64,000 nucleotides of DNA from Clostridia bacterium. Its GTDB lineage: Bacteria; Bacillota; Clostridia; Christensenellales; CAG-1252. The stretch lies in assembly GCA_017444385.1 (NCBI GenBank), contig JAFSWQ010000013.1, forward strand, positions 62,001-126,000, written 5' to 3'. A program made the translations under genes and the position numbers. This document shows, one piece after another, positions 7,528 through 16,417 of this stretch; the first letter of the stretch is position 1, and every line of letters starts with the position of its first letter. The notes under the pieces are model-generated. The model did not search any database. It had not been told where the DNA came from and saw only the letters and a program-made list of their open reading frames with translations.

Positions 7528-9546
7528 ATGAAAGTTTTTGATACAGAAAGTATTCGTAACGTGGCTTTGATAGGTCACGGCGGCGAAGGTAAGACTTCTC
7601 TTGCCGAAGCCATGATGTTTAACGGTAAAACCATCGACAGACTCGGTCGCGTAGACGACGGTACTGCTACGATGGACTTCGACGCGGAAGAGGTCGCTCG
7701 TAAGATCTCCATCGGTTTGGGTTTGGGCTACACCGTTTGGAAAGATACCAAGATCAATATCCTCGACACTCCGGGTTCCTTCGATTTCGAAGGCGAAGTT
7801 GTCGCCGCTTTGCACGTAGCGGACGGCGCGGTCATCGTTACCAGCGCGAGCGGTAACCTTTCGGTCGGTACCGAGAAGGCGATCGAAATGATCAACGAAC
7901 GCAAAATGCCCGCTATCCTTTTCATCAACGGCGTCACCAAAGAAAACGCCAACTATCTTGAAACGGTTTCCGCTATCAGAGAGACCTACAAGAACGTTAT
8001 CGCGGCTGAAATCCCCATCGTTGCCGGCAATCAAATGAACGGTTACGTCAGCGTATTGGACGGCAAGGCTTACGATATGAACGGCGCTGAAATCGCTATC
8101 CCCGCCGCTTTCCAAAGCGCGTATGAAGAAGCGAGATTCGAACTCGTCGAAAAGGCTGCCGAAGCATCCGACGAATTGATGGAAAAATATTTCGAGACCG
8201 GCGATTTGTCCGAAGAAGACGTTCTCGCAGGCGCGAGAGTTTTGGTTGAGAACTGCGACCTTATCTTGGCGGTCGGCGGTAGCGCGACTCAAAACGTAGG
8301 CGTAAAAGAGCTTATGAACAAGATCGTTGATATCGTTCCCACGCCTAAGACGAAGGCGAGCGCTACCTGTTTGCAAGTTTTCAAATCCATCGTAGACCCT
8401 TACGTCGGCAAACTTTTGATGTTCAAAGTTATGGGCGGTACGTTGAACGCGGGCGACAACCTCGTAAACGTTTCCAACGATAAGAGCGAAAGAGTCGCTT
8501 CCATCTATTGCATTAAGGGCAAGAAGCAAGAGGCGGTCGATAAATTCAACGCCGGCGATATCGGCGCAGTAGCGAAACTCGGTTACACCAAGACCGGCGA
8601 CGTTCTTTGCGATCCTCAAAACAAGACCGAACTCGATCCCATTCCTTTCCCCGTTCCCGTTATCAGCCTCGCTATCAACGCGTTGAAGAAGGACGACGAA
8701 GAAAAGGTCATTTCCGCGGTATATAAAGTACTCGAAGAAGAAAGCACCGTTCGTATCGAAAAGAATGCCGAGACCAACGAGACCTTATTGCAAGGTTTGG
8801 GCGAGACTCAACTCGATATCATCGTCAAGAAAGTTAAGAATAAATACGGTTTGGACGCTATTTTGAGAGAGCCCAGAGTTTCTTACAGAGAGACCATTCG
8901 TAAATCTTCCGAAGCGGTCGGCAGACATAAGAAACAAAACGGCGGTAGCGGTCAATTCGGTCAATGCTCCGTTCGTTTCGAGCCGGGCGCGGCTGACGGC
9001 GAATTCGAATTCGTCGACGCGGTCGTAGGCGGCGCGATACCTCGTCAATATATCCCTTCGGTTGAAAAAGGTCTTCGCGAAGCGGTCAAGACGGGCGTTT
9101 TGGCGGGATACCCCATGATCAACGTTAAAGCAACCGTATTCGACGGTAAGTACCATCCCGTAGACAGTAAGGAAATCGCTTTCATCTCCGCGGCTAAACT
9201 CGCGTACGACGAAGGTATCCCCGCTGCGGGTCCTTACTTCCTCGAACCCATTATGGACGTTAAGATCATCGTTCCTTCCAGTTACCTCGGTGACGTTATG
9301 GGCGATATCAGCAAACGTCGCGGCGGCATCAAGTTCACCGAAGAAGTCAACGGTAAGCAAATTATAACCGCTACCGTTCCTCAAGCGGAAATGTTGAAGT
9401 ACGCCACCGACTTGCGTTCTATGACTCAAGGCAGAGGTAAGTTCACTATGACCTTCGCCGAGTATCAAGAAGTTCCCGCTTCCAATAACGATAAGATCAT
9501 CGAAGACGCGAAGAAACGTCGCGCCGAACTCGAAGCGAGAAAGTAA
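7528..9546 (+). CDS. EF-G-like translation factor with altered GTPase motifs
   Basis: A 672-residue protein of the EF-G-like (FusA2/EF-G2) family: GTPase domain (about 1-250), domain II (about 270-360) and EF-G domains III-V to the C-terminus. The P-loop GHGGEGKTS (16-24) is intact. G3 reads DTPGS (80-84), where EF-G has DTPGH, so the catalytic histidine is absent. G4 reads NGVT (134-137) in place of NKxD, losing both the lysine and the aspartate that select guanine. Domain IV keeps the RSMTQGRG loop region near the C-terminus. Family members bind ribosomes in uncertain roles; whether this one hydrolyses GTP is doubtful. AGAGGGG lies 8 nt upstream. The gene appears monocistronic. Confidence 0.85.
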   Translation: MKVFDTESIRNVALIGHGGEGKTSLAEAMMFNGKTIDRLGRVDDGTATMDFDAEEVARKISIGLGLGYTVWKDTKINILDTPGSFDFEGEVVAALHVADGAVIVTSASGNLSVGTEKAIEMINERKMPAILFINGVTKENANYLETVSAIRETYKNVIAAEIPIVAGNQMNGYVSVLDGKAYDMNGAEIAIPAAFQSAYEEARFELVEKAAEASDELMEKYFETGDLSEEDVLAGARVLVENCDLILAVGGSATQNVGVKELMNKIVDIVPTPKTKASATCLQVFKSIVDPYVGKLLMFKVMGGTLNAGDNLVNVSNDKSERVASIYCIKGKKQEAVDKFNAGDIGAVAKLGYTKTGDVLCDPQNKTELDPIPFPVPVISLAINALKKDDEEKVISAVYKVLEEESTVRIEKNAETNETLLQGLGETQLDIIVKKVKNKYGLDAILREPRVSYRETIRKSSEAVGRHKKQNGGSGQFGQCSVRFEPGAADGEFEFVDAVVGGAIPRQYIPSVEKGLREAVKTGVLAGYPMINVKATVFDGKYHPVDSKEIAFISAAKLAYDEGIPAAGPYFLEPIMDVKIIVPSSYLGDVMGDISKRRGGIKFTEEVNGKQIITATVPQAEMLKYATDLRSMTQGRGKFTMTFAEYQEVPASNNDKIIEDAKKRRAELEARK

Positions 9547-9808
9547 TCGTTAAATAATTAAAGCATAAAACAGGCTACGATTAATAGTAGTTACCCGAAT
9601 AGGGGATCCTTCGACTAAGCTCAGGATGACGTGCTTATTCAAAAATCGTCATATTGATCGAAGTGTAACGGAGTCGAAATATCCCTCGTTGGATTAACGA
9701 ACGTTTTTCGTAGCCTTTTTTGTTGCAACGCAAACGCGATAAACCGTTACGCAAACGCGTAACGGTTATACGGAAACGCTAACGCGAATTTTTATAACGC
9801 TTTTTTAT
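9547..9808. repeat. Gap with dispersed repeats and a GC-rich inverted segment
   Basis: No gene seen. A reversed A-form copy (GGGGATCC..CAGGATGACG, about 9602-9632) is followed by a forward B-like copy (about 9647-9685). Between 9730 and 9790, CGTTACGCAAACGCGTAACG and nearby AACGCxAACG words form overlapping hairpins that may stop transcription from the EF-G paralogue. Confidence 0.65.
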
Positions 9809-9838
9809 TTGACATATTAAATATAATTGTAGTAAACT
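9809..9838 (+). promoter_or_regulatory. Promoter of the lysine operon
   Basis: TTGACA (9809-9814) with TAAACT (9833-9838) 18 nt downstream; a TATAAT at 9822-9827 is an alternative -10 with a poor -35. Either would start transcription just ahead of the riboswitch. Confidence 0.55.
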
Positions 9839-9867
9839 AAAAATACAAATAAATAATATATTAAGAT

Positions 9868-10019
9868 TAGAGGCGCGATTGGCAAAGAGTATCCGAGACG
9901 AGAAGTCTGCAAAAGACGTTTCGGGGAAAGGTGTCGTCGCCGAAAGGGCTGTTGCAAGCAGTTACTTGGTTTTGCGGAATAATATCCGTAAGACTGTCGC
10001 GTATGCGGAGTGCTATCTT
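9868..10019 (+). promoter_or_regulatory. Lysine riboswitch (L box)
   Basis: The segment contains the ordered conserved blocks of the lysine aptamer: AGAGGCGCGA at the start, AAGAGTAT, GGGGAAAGG then TGTCGTCGCCGAAAG, GTTACTTGG, CCGTAAGACTGTC, and the closing GGAGTGCTATCTT. Lysine binding is known to favour a downstream terminator. A terminator follows at 10045, then dapA, the first gene of the lysine pathway, so lysine should repress the operon. The segment also reads as a 64-codon open frame, which is incidental. Confidence 0.93.
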
Positions 10020-10044
10020 AAAACGATCTATCGTTTACGATATT

Positions 10045-10071
10045 GCCGAGCCTCAGCGCGCTCGGCTTTTT
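10045..10071 (+). terminator. Riboswitch expression-platform terminator
   Basis: GCCGAGC (10045-10051) pairs with GCTCGGC (10060-10066) across an 8-nt loop, followed by T5. It sits between aptamer and dapA Shine-Dalgarno, as expected for lysine-induced attenuation. Confidence 0.88.
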
Positions 10072-10088
10072 AATGAAAAGGAGATTAT

Positions 10089-10982
10089 ATGAAAAAGACT
10101 ATTTTCAGCGGAGTTGCTACGGCGCTTATTACGCCGATGAATGAAAAAGGTATAGACTACGACAAGTTCGGAACGCTTATCGATTGGCAAATAGAAGAGG
10201 GCATTAACGCTTTGGTCATTTGCGGTACGACGGGCGAAAGTTCCACTTTGGGCGATGACGAACACAGGGACGCCATCACTTTCGCGGTAAAGCGCGCCGC
10301 CGGTAGAGTGCCTATCATCGCGGGTACGGGTAGTAACGATACCGCGTATGCGTTGGATCTTACCAAGTGCGCTTGCGATTCGGGCGCCGACGCGGCGTTG
10401 GTCGTGACGCCTTATTACAACAAAGCGACTCAAAAGGGCTTGATACAAATGTACACTCAAATCGCGGACAAGAGCAGTATACCCCTTATTTTGTATAACG
10501 TTCCCTCTCGTACGGGCGTGAATATCGAGCCTTCCACTTACGCGGCTTTGGCGGATCACCCCAATATCGCGGCTATCAAAGAGGCTAACGGCAATATCAG
10601 CAAAATAGTGGAAACCATGTCTTTGGTAAACGGAAAACTCGATCTCTATTCGGGCAACGACGATCAAATCGTTCCCTTGATGTCTTTGGGCGCGAAGGGC
10701 GTTATCAGCGTTTTATCCAACGTCGCACCTCGTCAAACCTTGGAAATCTGTAATAAATTCTTTGCTGGCGATATAAAGGGCAGCGCGGAATGTCAATTTA
10801 GGTTGCATCCTCTCATCGACGCCTTGTTCAGCGAGGTGAACCCCATTCCCGTAAAGGCGGCTATGCACGCTATGGGATTTTGCGACAGTTTCATTCGTCT
10901 GCCTCTTACCGATATGGACGAAACTAAAAAGGCGAAAATGCTCGATTTGATGAGAAAAGAAGGCATCGCTTTGAAGGTGTGA
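10089..10982 (+). CDS. dapA: 4-hydroxy-tetrahydrodipicolinate synthase
   Basis: A 297-residue DapA that condenses pyruvate with aspartate semialdehyde, the first committed step to diaminopimelate and lysine. Visible signatures: CGTTGESSTL (about residues 41-50), the tyrosine in LYNVPSRTG, and the Schiff-base lysine in AAIKEANGN (about 162). AAAAGGAG is 7 nt before the ATG. It is the first gene behind the lysine riboswitch and is 1 nt from dapB, so dapA-dapB-dapF-dapL form one transcript. Confidence 0.96.
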   Translation: MKKTIFSGVATALITPMNEKGIDYDKFGTLIDWQIEEGINALVICGTTGESSTLGDDEHRDAITFAVKRAAGRVPIIAGTGSNDTAYALDLTKCACDSGADAALVVTPYYNKATQKGLIQMYTQIADKSSIPLILYNVPSRTGVNIEPSTYAALADHPNIAAIKEANGNISKIVETMSLVNGKLDLYSGNDDQIVPLMSLGAKGVISVLSNVAPRQTLEICNKFFAGDIKGSAECQFRLHPLIDALFSEVNPIPVKAAMHAMGFCDSFIRLPLTDMDETKKAKMLDLMRKEGIALKV

Positions 10983-10983
10983 T

Positions 10984-11718
10984 ATGAAAGTATTGATAAA
11001 CGGCGCCGCGGGCAGAATGGGTAAAGAGGTCGTGAAACTCTGCGAAGAGGGTTTCGCTTCGTCTTCCGTCGCCGCGAAGATAGATAAGATAGGCGGAGAA
11101 TACCTCTCTCTCGACGCTTTTTCGGGGGAAGCCGACGTAATCGTGGATTTCAGTCATCATACTTGTGCGTCAGAGGTTTGCGACTACGCCGTAAAACGTA
11201 ATATCCCCGTAGTCATAGCGACGACCGGGCATACCGAAGAAGAAAAGGCGATAATAAAATCCGCCGCCGAAAAAACGGCTATATTCTATTCGGGCAATAT
11301 GAGCGTAGGCATCGCGGTTTTGAGAAAACTCGTCAAGGCTGCGGTCGCAGCGTTCCCTTCGGCTAACGTGGAAATTGTGGAAACCCACCATAACCGCAAG
11401 CTCGACGCGCCCTCGGGCACGGCTCTTATGCTTGCCGACTCGGTAAAGGCTGTAAGACCCGACGCTTACGAAGTTTACGGTAGAGAGGGACAGTCTAAAC
11501 GCGATCCCAATGAAATAGGAATGCACTCACTGCGTTACGGCAATATCGTAGGTATTCACGAAGTGTTTATAAGCACCGACGCCGAGACCATAACCCTTAA
11601 ACACGAAGCTCATTCGAGAGCGGTTTTTGCGGAAGGCGCGCTCGTCGCCGCCGGTTACATGGTGGGTAAAAAGAGCGGTCTTTACGCTATGGAAGATCTT
11701 TTGAGGGATAAAGAATGA
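10984..11718 (+). CDS. dapB: 4-hydroxy-tetrahydrodipicolinate reductase
   Basis: A 244-residue DapB, reducing the DapA product with NAD(P)H. The nucleotide motif is GAAGRMG (residues 7-13), the ATTGHT motif lies near residue 78, and the catalytic segment HHNRKLDAPSGTA is at about 137-149, holding the catalytic histidine and lysine. The stop overlaps the dapF start as ATGA, indicating coupled translation. Length and motifs are ordinary. Confidence 0.96.
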   Translation: MKVLINGAAGRMGKEVVKLCEEGFASSSVAAKIDKIGGEYLSLDAFSGEADVIVDFSHHTCASEVCDYAVKRNIPVVIATTGHTEEEKAIIKSAAEKTAIFYSGNMSVGIAVLRKLVKAAVAAFPSANVEIVETHHNRKLDAPSGTALMLADSVKAVRPDAYEVYGREGQSKRDPNEIGMHSLRYGNIVGIHEVFISTDAETITLKHEAHSRAVFAEGALVAAGYMVGKKSGLYAMEDLLRDKE

Positions 11719-12569
11719 AAGTAAGTTTTACCAAAATGCAAGGCGCGGCTAACGACTATATTTACGTCGATTGCTTTAAGGAAACGATCGACGATCCGTC
11801 CTCTCTCGCCGTCGCTATGTCCCCTCGTCACTTCTCGGTCGGCGCGGACGGGTTGGTTTTGATAATGCCTTCCTCGGTCGCGGACGCAAGAATGAGAATG
11901 TTCAACGCCGACGGTAGCGAGGGAAAAATGTGCGGTAACGCCATTCGTTGCGTAGGCAAATACGTTTACGACGCGGGCTACGCGAAAAAAGAGGTCGTCA
12001 CCGTAGAGACTTTGAGCGGTATAAAGACCTTGAAAATGAAAGTGGAAGACGGCGTTGCCGTCGGAGCTACCGTGGATATGGGTATCGTCACCACCGATCC
12101 GAAAGTCATTCCCATATCAAGCGAAGAGCCGTACGTCGATAAATCCCTCGTAATAGACGGCAAGGATTACAAAGTGACCTGCGTTTCGGTCGGTAATCCG
12201 CACGTTGTCGTTTACGTCGATAACGTTGACGATTTTGACGTTTTTGGCGTGGGAAGTAAGTTTGAGAAGGACGCGTTTTTCCCCGAAAGCGTTAATACCG
12301 AATTCGTCGAAGTCGTCGACTCAACCCATCTTAAAATGAGAGTATGGGAAAGGGGAAGCGGCGAGACCTACGCTTGCGGTACGGGCGCTTCGGCTACCGT
12401 CGCGGCGAGTTGTTTGAACGGTTTGTGCCCTTACGACGTTCCCGTAGAGGTGAAACTTTTAGGCGGCAACCTTTATATAGAAGTTAAAAAAGATCTCCGC
12501 GTCTTTATGACGGGCGCGGCTAAAAAAGTTTACGACGGAGTATACGAATATGAAGATCAAGGTAAATGA
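11715..12569 (+). CDS. dapF: Diaminopimelate epimerase
   Basis: A 284-residue DapF converting LL- to meso-diaminopimelate, the form used in peptidoglycan and by LysA. Both catalytic cysteines are visible: GKMCGNAIRC (about residues 73-82) and YACGTGAS (about 219-226). It overlaps dapB by 4 nt and dapL by 20 nt. The order dapF before dapL fits a pathway in which DapL delivers the LL isomer directly. Confidence 0.95.
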   Translation: MKVSFTKMQGAANDYIYVDCFKETIDDPSSLAVAMSPRHFSVGADGLVLIMPSSVADARMRMFNADGSEGKMCGNAIRCVGKYVYDAGYAKKEVVTVETLSGIKTLKMKVEDGVAVGATVDMGIVTTDPKVIPISSEEPYVDKSLVIDGKDYKVTCVSVGNPHVVVYVDNVDDFDVFGVGSKFEKDAFFPESVNTEFVEVVDSTHLKMRVWERGSGETYACGTGASATVAASCLNGLCPYDVPVEVKLLGGNLYIEVKKDLRVFMTGAAKKVYDGVYEYEDQGK

Positions 12570-13731
12570 AAATTTCGGTAATCTTAAACCCAATTATTTG
12601 TTCAGCGAGACCGCTCAAAAGGCGAGAAAATATCGCGCCGAGCATCCCGATCAAAAGGTTATCAGTTTAGGGATAGGCGACGTAACTCAACCTCTCGCTC
12701 CCGTAGTTATCGAGGCGATGCAAAAGGCGGTATTAGAGATGGGCGTCAAAGAAACTTTCCGCGGTTACGCGCCCGAATACGGCTACGATTTTATTCGCGA
12801 AGCGATAGCGGGTTACTACGTTAATAAATTGAATATTGCGGTCAAAGCGAACGAGGTGTTCGTCGGCGACGGCGCGAAAAGCGACCTCGGCAATATCGTG
12901 GATATCTTGGGCGATAATAGAATATTGATACCCGATCCCGTTTATCCCGTTTATATGGACAGTAACATTATGAGCGGTAGAAGCGTTACGTTGCTTCCGG
13001 CGACCGCGGAAAACAACTTCCTGCCCACACCGCCCGACGACGATATCCCTTCCGTCGTGTATCTTTGTTCCCCAAACAATCCCACGGGCGCGGTCTACGA
13101 CTACGATAAACTCAAAAAGTGGGTTGATTACGCTAAAAAGACGGGTTCTTTGATAATATTCGATTCGGCATACGAAAGCTACATAAGAGAGGATCTTCCT
13201 CATAGTATATTCGCAATAGAGGGCGCGCGAGATTGCGCTATCGAGATAAACAGCCTTTCCAAAATGGCGGGTTTTACGGGTACTCGTATGGGTTACACCG
13301 TCATTCCCGAAACCCTTACTTCGGGCGAGTTCAATTTGAACAAAATGTGGGCGCGCCGTCAGGCTACCAAATTCAACGGAGTGCCTTACGTCGTTCAAAG
13401 AGCGGGCGAAGCGGTGTTTACCGAAAGAGGACTTAAAGAATGTAAGGATCTCGTCGACTACTACCTTGAAAACGCCAAACTCATCGCCGAACTTCTCGAA
13501 AAGAAAGGCGTATGGTTCACGGGCGGCGTGAATTCCCCCTATATTTGGCTGAAATGCCCCGACGGCTTCGATTCTTGGTCGTTCTTCGACTACCTTTTGG
13601 AAAAGGCGCAGATAATAGGCACCCCCGGCGTAGGCTTCGGCGCGAACGGGGAAGGATATTTCCGTTTGACCTCTTTCGGCAGTAGAGAAAACACTTTGGA
13701 AGCGGTCGCAAGGCTCGACAAACTATTGTAA
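12550..13731 (+). CDS. dapL: LL-diaminopimelate aminotransferase
   Basis: A 393-residue PLP-dependent fold-type I aminotransferase of the DapL family. It turns tetrahydrodipicolinate into LL-diaminopimelate in one step using glutamate, bypassing the acylated intermediates of DapD/C/E. The N-terminal LKPNYLF, the loop CSPNNPTGAVY, and the PLP lysine in SLSKMAGFTGTRMGY are characteristic. The gene starts inside dapF (20-nt overlap). With dapA, dapB, dapF and lysA nearby, and no dapD/E seen, the organism uses the aminotransferase variant of the pathway. Confidence 0.93.
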   Translation: MKIKVNENFGNLKPNYLFSETAQKARKYRAEHPDQKVISLGIGDVTQPLAPVVIEAMQKAVLEMGVKETFRGYAPEYGYDFIREAIAGYYVNKLNIAVKANEVFVGDGAKSDLGNIVDILGDNRILIPDPVYPVYMDSNIMSGRSVTLLPATAENNFLPTPPDDDIPSVVYLCSPNNPTGAVYDYDKLKKWVDYAKKTGSLIIFDSAYESYIREDLPHSIFAIEGARDCAIEINSLSKMAGFTGTRMGYTVIPETLTSGEFNLNKMWARRQATKFNGVPYVVQRAGEAVFTERGLKECKDLVDYYLENAKLIAELLEKKGVWFTGGVNSPYIWLKCPDGFDSWSFFDYLLEKAQIIGTPGVGFGANGEGYFRLTSFGSRENTLEAVARLDKLL

Positions 13732-13873
13732 GATTTGACTATCGAAAAAGCGATTCGGTCGATCGTCGTTAAAAGCGGCGAAAAACCTTCGAGTGGTTTA
13801 TAGGTATTTATAATAACAATAAATGTACGTTAGATAATAAAAGTCGGGGTATATCCCCGAAAAAGAGGTAATT

Positions 13874-15169
13874 ATGTTACACGACAATTTATCGGTCAAC
13901 GAATCGGGTAATCTCGCGTTTTGCGGTAAAGATACCGTTGAACTCGCAAAGAAATACGGCACCCCCTTAATGCTTCTCGACGAAGAGGGCATTCGCTTTC
14001 AAATAAGACGGTATCTTCGCGCAATGAAGAGCAGTTTCGGAGAAGGTTCTTTCCCTTTATACGCGGGCAAAGCTCTTTGTATAAAAGAGATATACCGCAT
14101 TGCGAAAGAGGAAGGTATAGGCGTAGACCTCGTTTCTTCGGGCGAAATATATACCGCGCTTTCGGTGGGATTCCCTCTCTCTAAGGCGTTTTTCCACGGC
14201 AATAACAAGACGGACGCGGATATCAAATACGCGATGGATAACGGGATAGGGTATTTCGTCACCGATAACTTCGAGGAACTCAACGCGGTAAACGAATACG
14301 CTAAAGAGAAGGGCGTTATCCAAAAGATAGTATTAAGACTTACGCCCGGTATAGATCCCCACACCCACGCGGCTATCTCTACGGGCAAAGTGGACAGTAA
14401 ATTCGGCGTCGCTATCGAAACGGGACAAGCCGATAAGATAGTCGAATACGCTTTCGGTCTATCAAACGTTGCGCTCGTCGGCTTCCATTGCCATATCGGT
14501 TCGCAAATATTCGATATCAAGCCCTTTACCGACGCGGCGGATATCATGATAAAGTACATCGGCAAAGTCAAGGAAACGCTCGGTCGAGATATCGAGATAT
14601 TGAATTTAGGGGGCGGCTTCGGCGTTCGCTACGTCGAGAGCGATCCCGTCATCGATTACGAAGACAATATCTTCCGCATTTCCGAACATATCAAGGACTA
14701 TTGCGGAAAACACGATATAAAAATGCCTATAATAGTTATGGAACCCGGTAGAAGTATAGTCGCCGCCAACGGAATGACTTTGTACACGGCGGGCAGCGTG
14801 AAAGAGATCACGGGCTATAAAAACTATTTGGCTATTGACGGCGGTATGGGCGATAATCCCCGTTACGCGCTGTATAAATCGAGCTACACCGTCCTTAACG
14901 CGGGTAAAATGAACCTTCCCGCTGATTATAAATGCGTAATTGCCGGTAGATGTTGCGAAAGCGGCGATCTCATTCAAGAAGACGTCGTAATCCCCAAACC
15001 TCAAAGAAACGACACCATCGCGGTATTGGTAACGGGCGCGTATAACTATTCTATGGCTTCCAATTATAATCGCCTGCCCCGTCCCGCTATCGTCGCGATA
15101 GACGGGCAAGAAGAGAAGATCGTAGTAAAACGCGAAACTTTCGAAGACCTCGTCCGCAACGACGTTTGA
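13874..15169 (+). CDS. lysA: Diaminopimelate decarboxylase
   Basis: A 431-residue PLP enzyme of the alanine-racemase fold that decarboxylates meso-diaminopimelate to lysine. The PLP lysine is in LYAGKAL (about residue 63), the phosphate-binding stretch is LNLGGGFGVRY, and the active-site CCESGD is near residue 360. AAGAGGTAA precedes the ATG. It follows dapL after 142 nt, where no terminator stands out, so it may belong to the riboswitch operon or have its own promoter. The terminator at 15215 ends the cluster. Confidence 0.95.
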   Translation: MLHDNLSVNESGNLAFCGKDTVELAKKYGTPLMLLDEEGIRFQIRRYLRAMKSSFGEGSFPLYAGKALCIKEIYRIAKEEGIGVDLVSSGEIYTALSVGFPLSKAFFHGNNKTDADIKYAMDNGIGYFVTDNFEELNAVNEYAKEKGVIQKIVLRLTPGIDPHTHAAISTGKVDSKFGVAIETGQADKIVEYAFGLSNVALVGFHCHIGSQIFDIKPFTDAADIMIKYIGKVKETLGRDIEILNLGGGFGVRYVESDPVIDYEDNIFRISEHIKDYCGKHDIKMPIIVMEPGRSIVAANGMTLYTAGSVKEITGYKNYLAIDGGMGDNPRYALYKSSYTVLNAGKMNLPADYKCVIAGRCCESGDLIQEDVVIPKPQRNDTIAVLVTGAYNYSMASNYNRLPRPAIVAIDGQEEKIVVKRETFEDLVRNDV

Positions 15170-15214
15170 TAATAAGAGTTTTTTGAAAAACGATAATAAA
15201 AAGCATTATGAAAA

Positions 15215-15246
15215 ACGCTTCCGCGATCACGGAAGCGTCCTTTTTA
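15215..15246. terminator. Terminator after lysA
   Basis: ACGCTTCCG (15215-15223) pairs perfectly with CGGAAGCGT (15230-15238) around a 6-nt loop, followed by CCTTTTTATTT. An A-run on the left lets it also serve the convergent lipoprotein gene. Confidence 0.88.
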
Positions 15247-15264
15247 TTTATAATAGTGATTTAT

Positions 15265-16098
15265 TTATTCTAGATTAATTCCTTTCAAAACGTAGGTGTA
15301 ATCGCCTTCGATTATTTCGACGGGAAGTTTAATAAGGCTCTTGCCTTCGAACTTGTAAGCGTCGTTTGCAAAGCTCATATAAGTAAACGTACCGTCGCCG
15401 TACTTGGCGGGTACCGCTATGCGGAAAGTAGAGCATTTGAACTCTATTTGCTTGCTTTTGTCGTCCAATAACTTGCTCTTCTTATCGGCTTCCGCGCTTA
15501 TCTTTGCGACGGATATAGTGCGTACTTCGGCGGTGTCGTTGGAAACGACGCTCATACTCAAAGAATAGTTATTCTTTTCGGGACTGAATACCGAAGCGCG
15601 AATGACGGTGTAAAGGCTGTCGTTATCGAAAGTCGAAGCGCTTTTCTTGAAAGTATGTTCTTTGCCGTTTATGAGTATCGATCCTTTCTTGCTTCTGTAA
15701 TCGGTGGTTACTTCGTAATCAAGAGCGTCGTTGCTGCTATCGTACTTTTTGTAAGAAGCGATGGGCGTCAAGGTGCTTGAAAGAATTACCTTCGAATAAA
15801 TGGTGCTGCCCGCGTATTCGCCGCCGGTGATATTGAGGGAATACTCGCAATATCCGCCCGAAGATATTTCGTACTCGCCTGCGGGCGTGCTTTCCTTGCC
15901 GTTCAAGACGCGTTTGAAAGTATAGGTCATTTCGCCTATGACTTGTTCATTGTAAACTACGTCGTAGGTATAACTTTCCTTATCGAGCCAGCCGATGGAA
16001 AGCATATTCAGTTGGTTGACGTTACTGCACGCCGCGAATACGCCCGCGGTGGATACGAGTAATACCAACGTAATCATAACGAGAATTATCTTTTTCAT
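15265..16098 (-). CDS. Putative lipoprotein, unknown function
   Basis: A 277-residue protein from the ATG at 16098, chosen because AGAGGTAA sits just upstream and the next residues form a signal peptide (MKKIILVMITLVLLV). A lipobox-like VFAAC at about residues 20-24 predicts lipidation and anchoring on the outer face of the membrane. The rest is beta-rich with many Tyr, Ser and Thr and no recognised domain. The frame remains open 22 codons upstream, but no Shine-Dalgarno supports an earlier start. Neighbours give no hint of function. Confidence 0.75.
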   Translation of the reverse strand: MKKIILVMITLVLLVSTAGVFAACSNVNQLNMLSIGWLDKESYTYDVVYNEQVIGEMTYTFKRVLNGKESTPAGEYEISSGGYCEYSLNITGGEYAGSTIYSKVILSSTLTPIASYKKYDSSNDALDYEVTTDYRSKKGSILINGKEHTFKKSASTFDNDSLYTVIRASVFSPEKNNYSLSMSVVSNDTAEVRTISVAKISAEADKKSKLLDDKSKQIEFKCSTFRIAVPAKYGDGTFTYMSFANDAYKFEGKSLIKLPVEIIEGDYTYVLKGINLE

Positions 16099-16385
16099 AG
16101 TTACCTCTTTAATATTAGCTTTCGCCGCTATTATTGTACCATATTTACGCAAAAACACAAACAAGATTTTATATTGAATTATAAAAAATATTATTTTTTA
16201 GTTTCAAACGCGAAAAATCCCCGATATTTTTTGAAAAACGACCTATATATAAAACGCGAAAATCGAGCGACCTATAAAAAATAATTTGAAAAACGGATAA
16301 TAAACATATTTGTCCAAAAAATACACCATTTGACGGTTGTTTTTCGATTTTTGGCGATTTATAATAAAAAGAGAAGAATAAATGT

Positions 16386-16393
16386 GTTATAAT
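16386..16393 (+). promoter_or_regulatory. Extended -10 promoter of addBA
   Basis: TATAAT (16388-16393) preceded by TG two bases upstream; no good -35 lies 17 nt away. GGAAGG follows and then the addB start at 16418. Confidence 0.45.
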
Positions 16394-16417
16394 GAATAAA
16401 AAAACGAAGGAAGGATT

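Noticed and set aside
9879..10073. 64-codon frame upstream of dapA
   Set aside because: It coincides with the lysine riboswitch and terminator, and no ribosome site precedes it.
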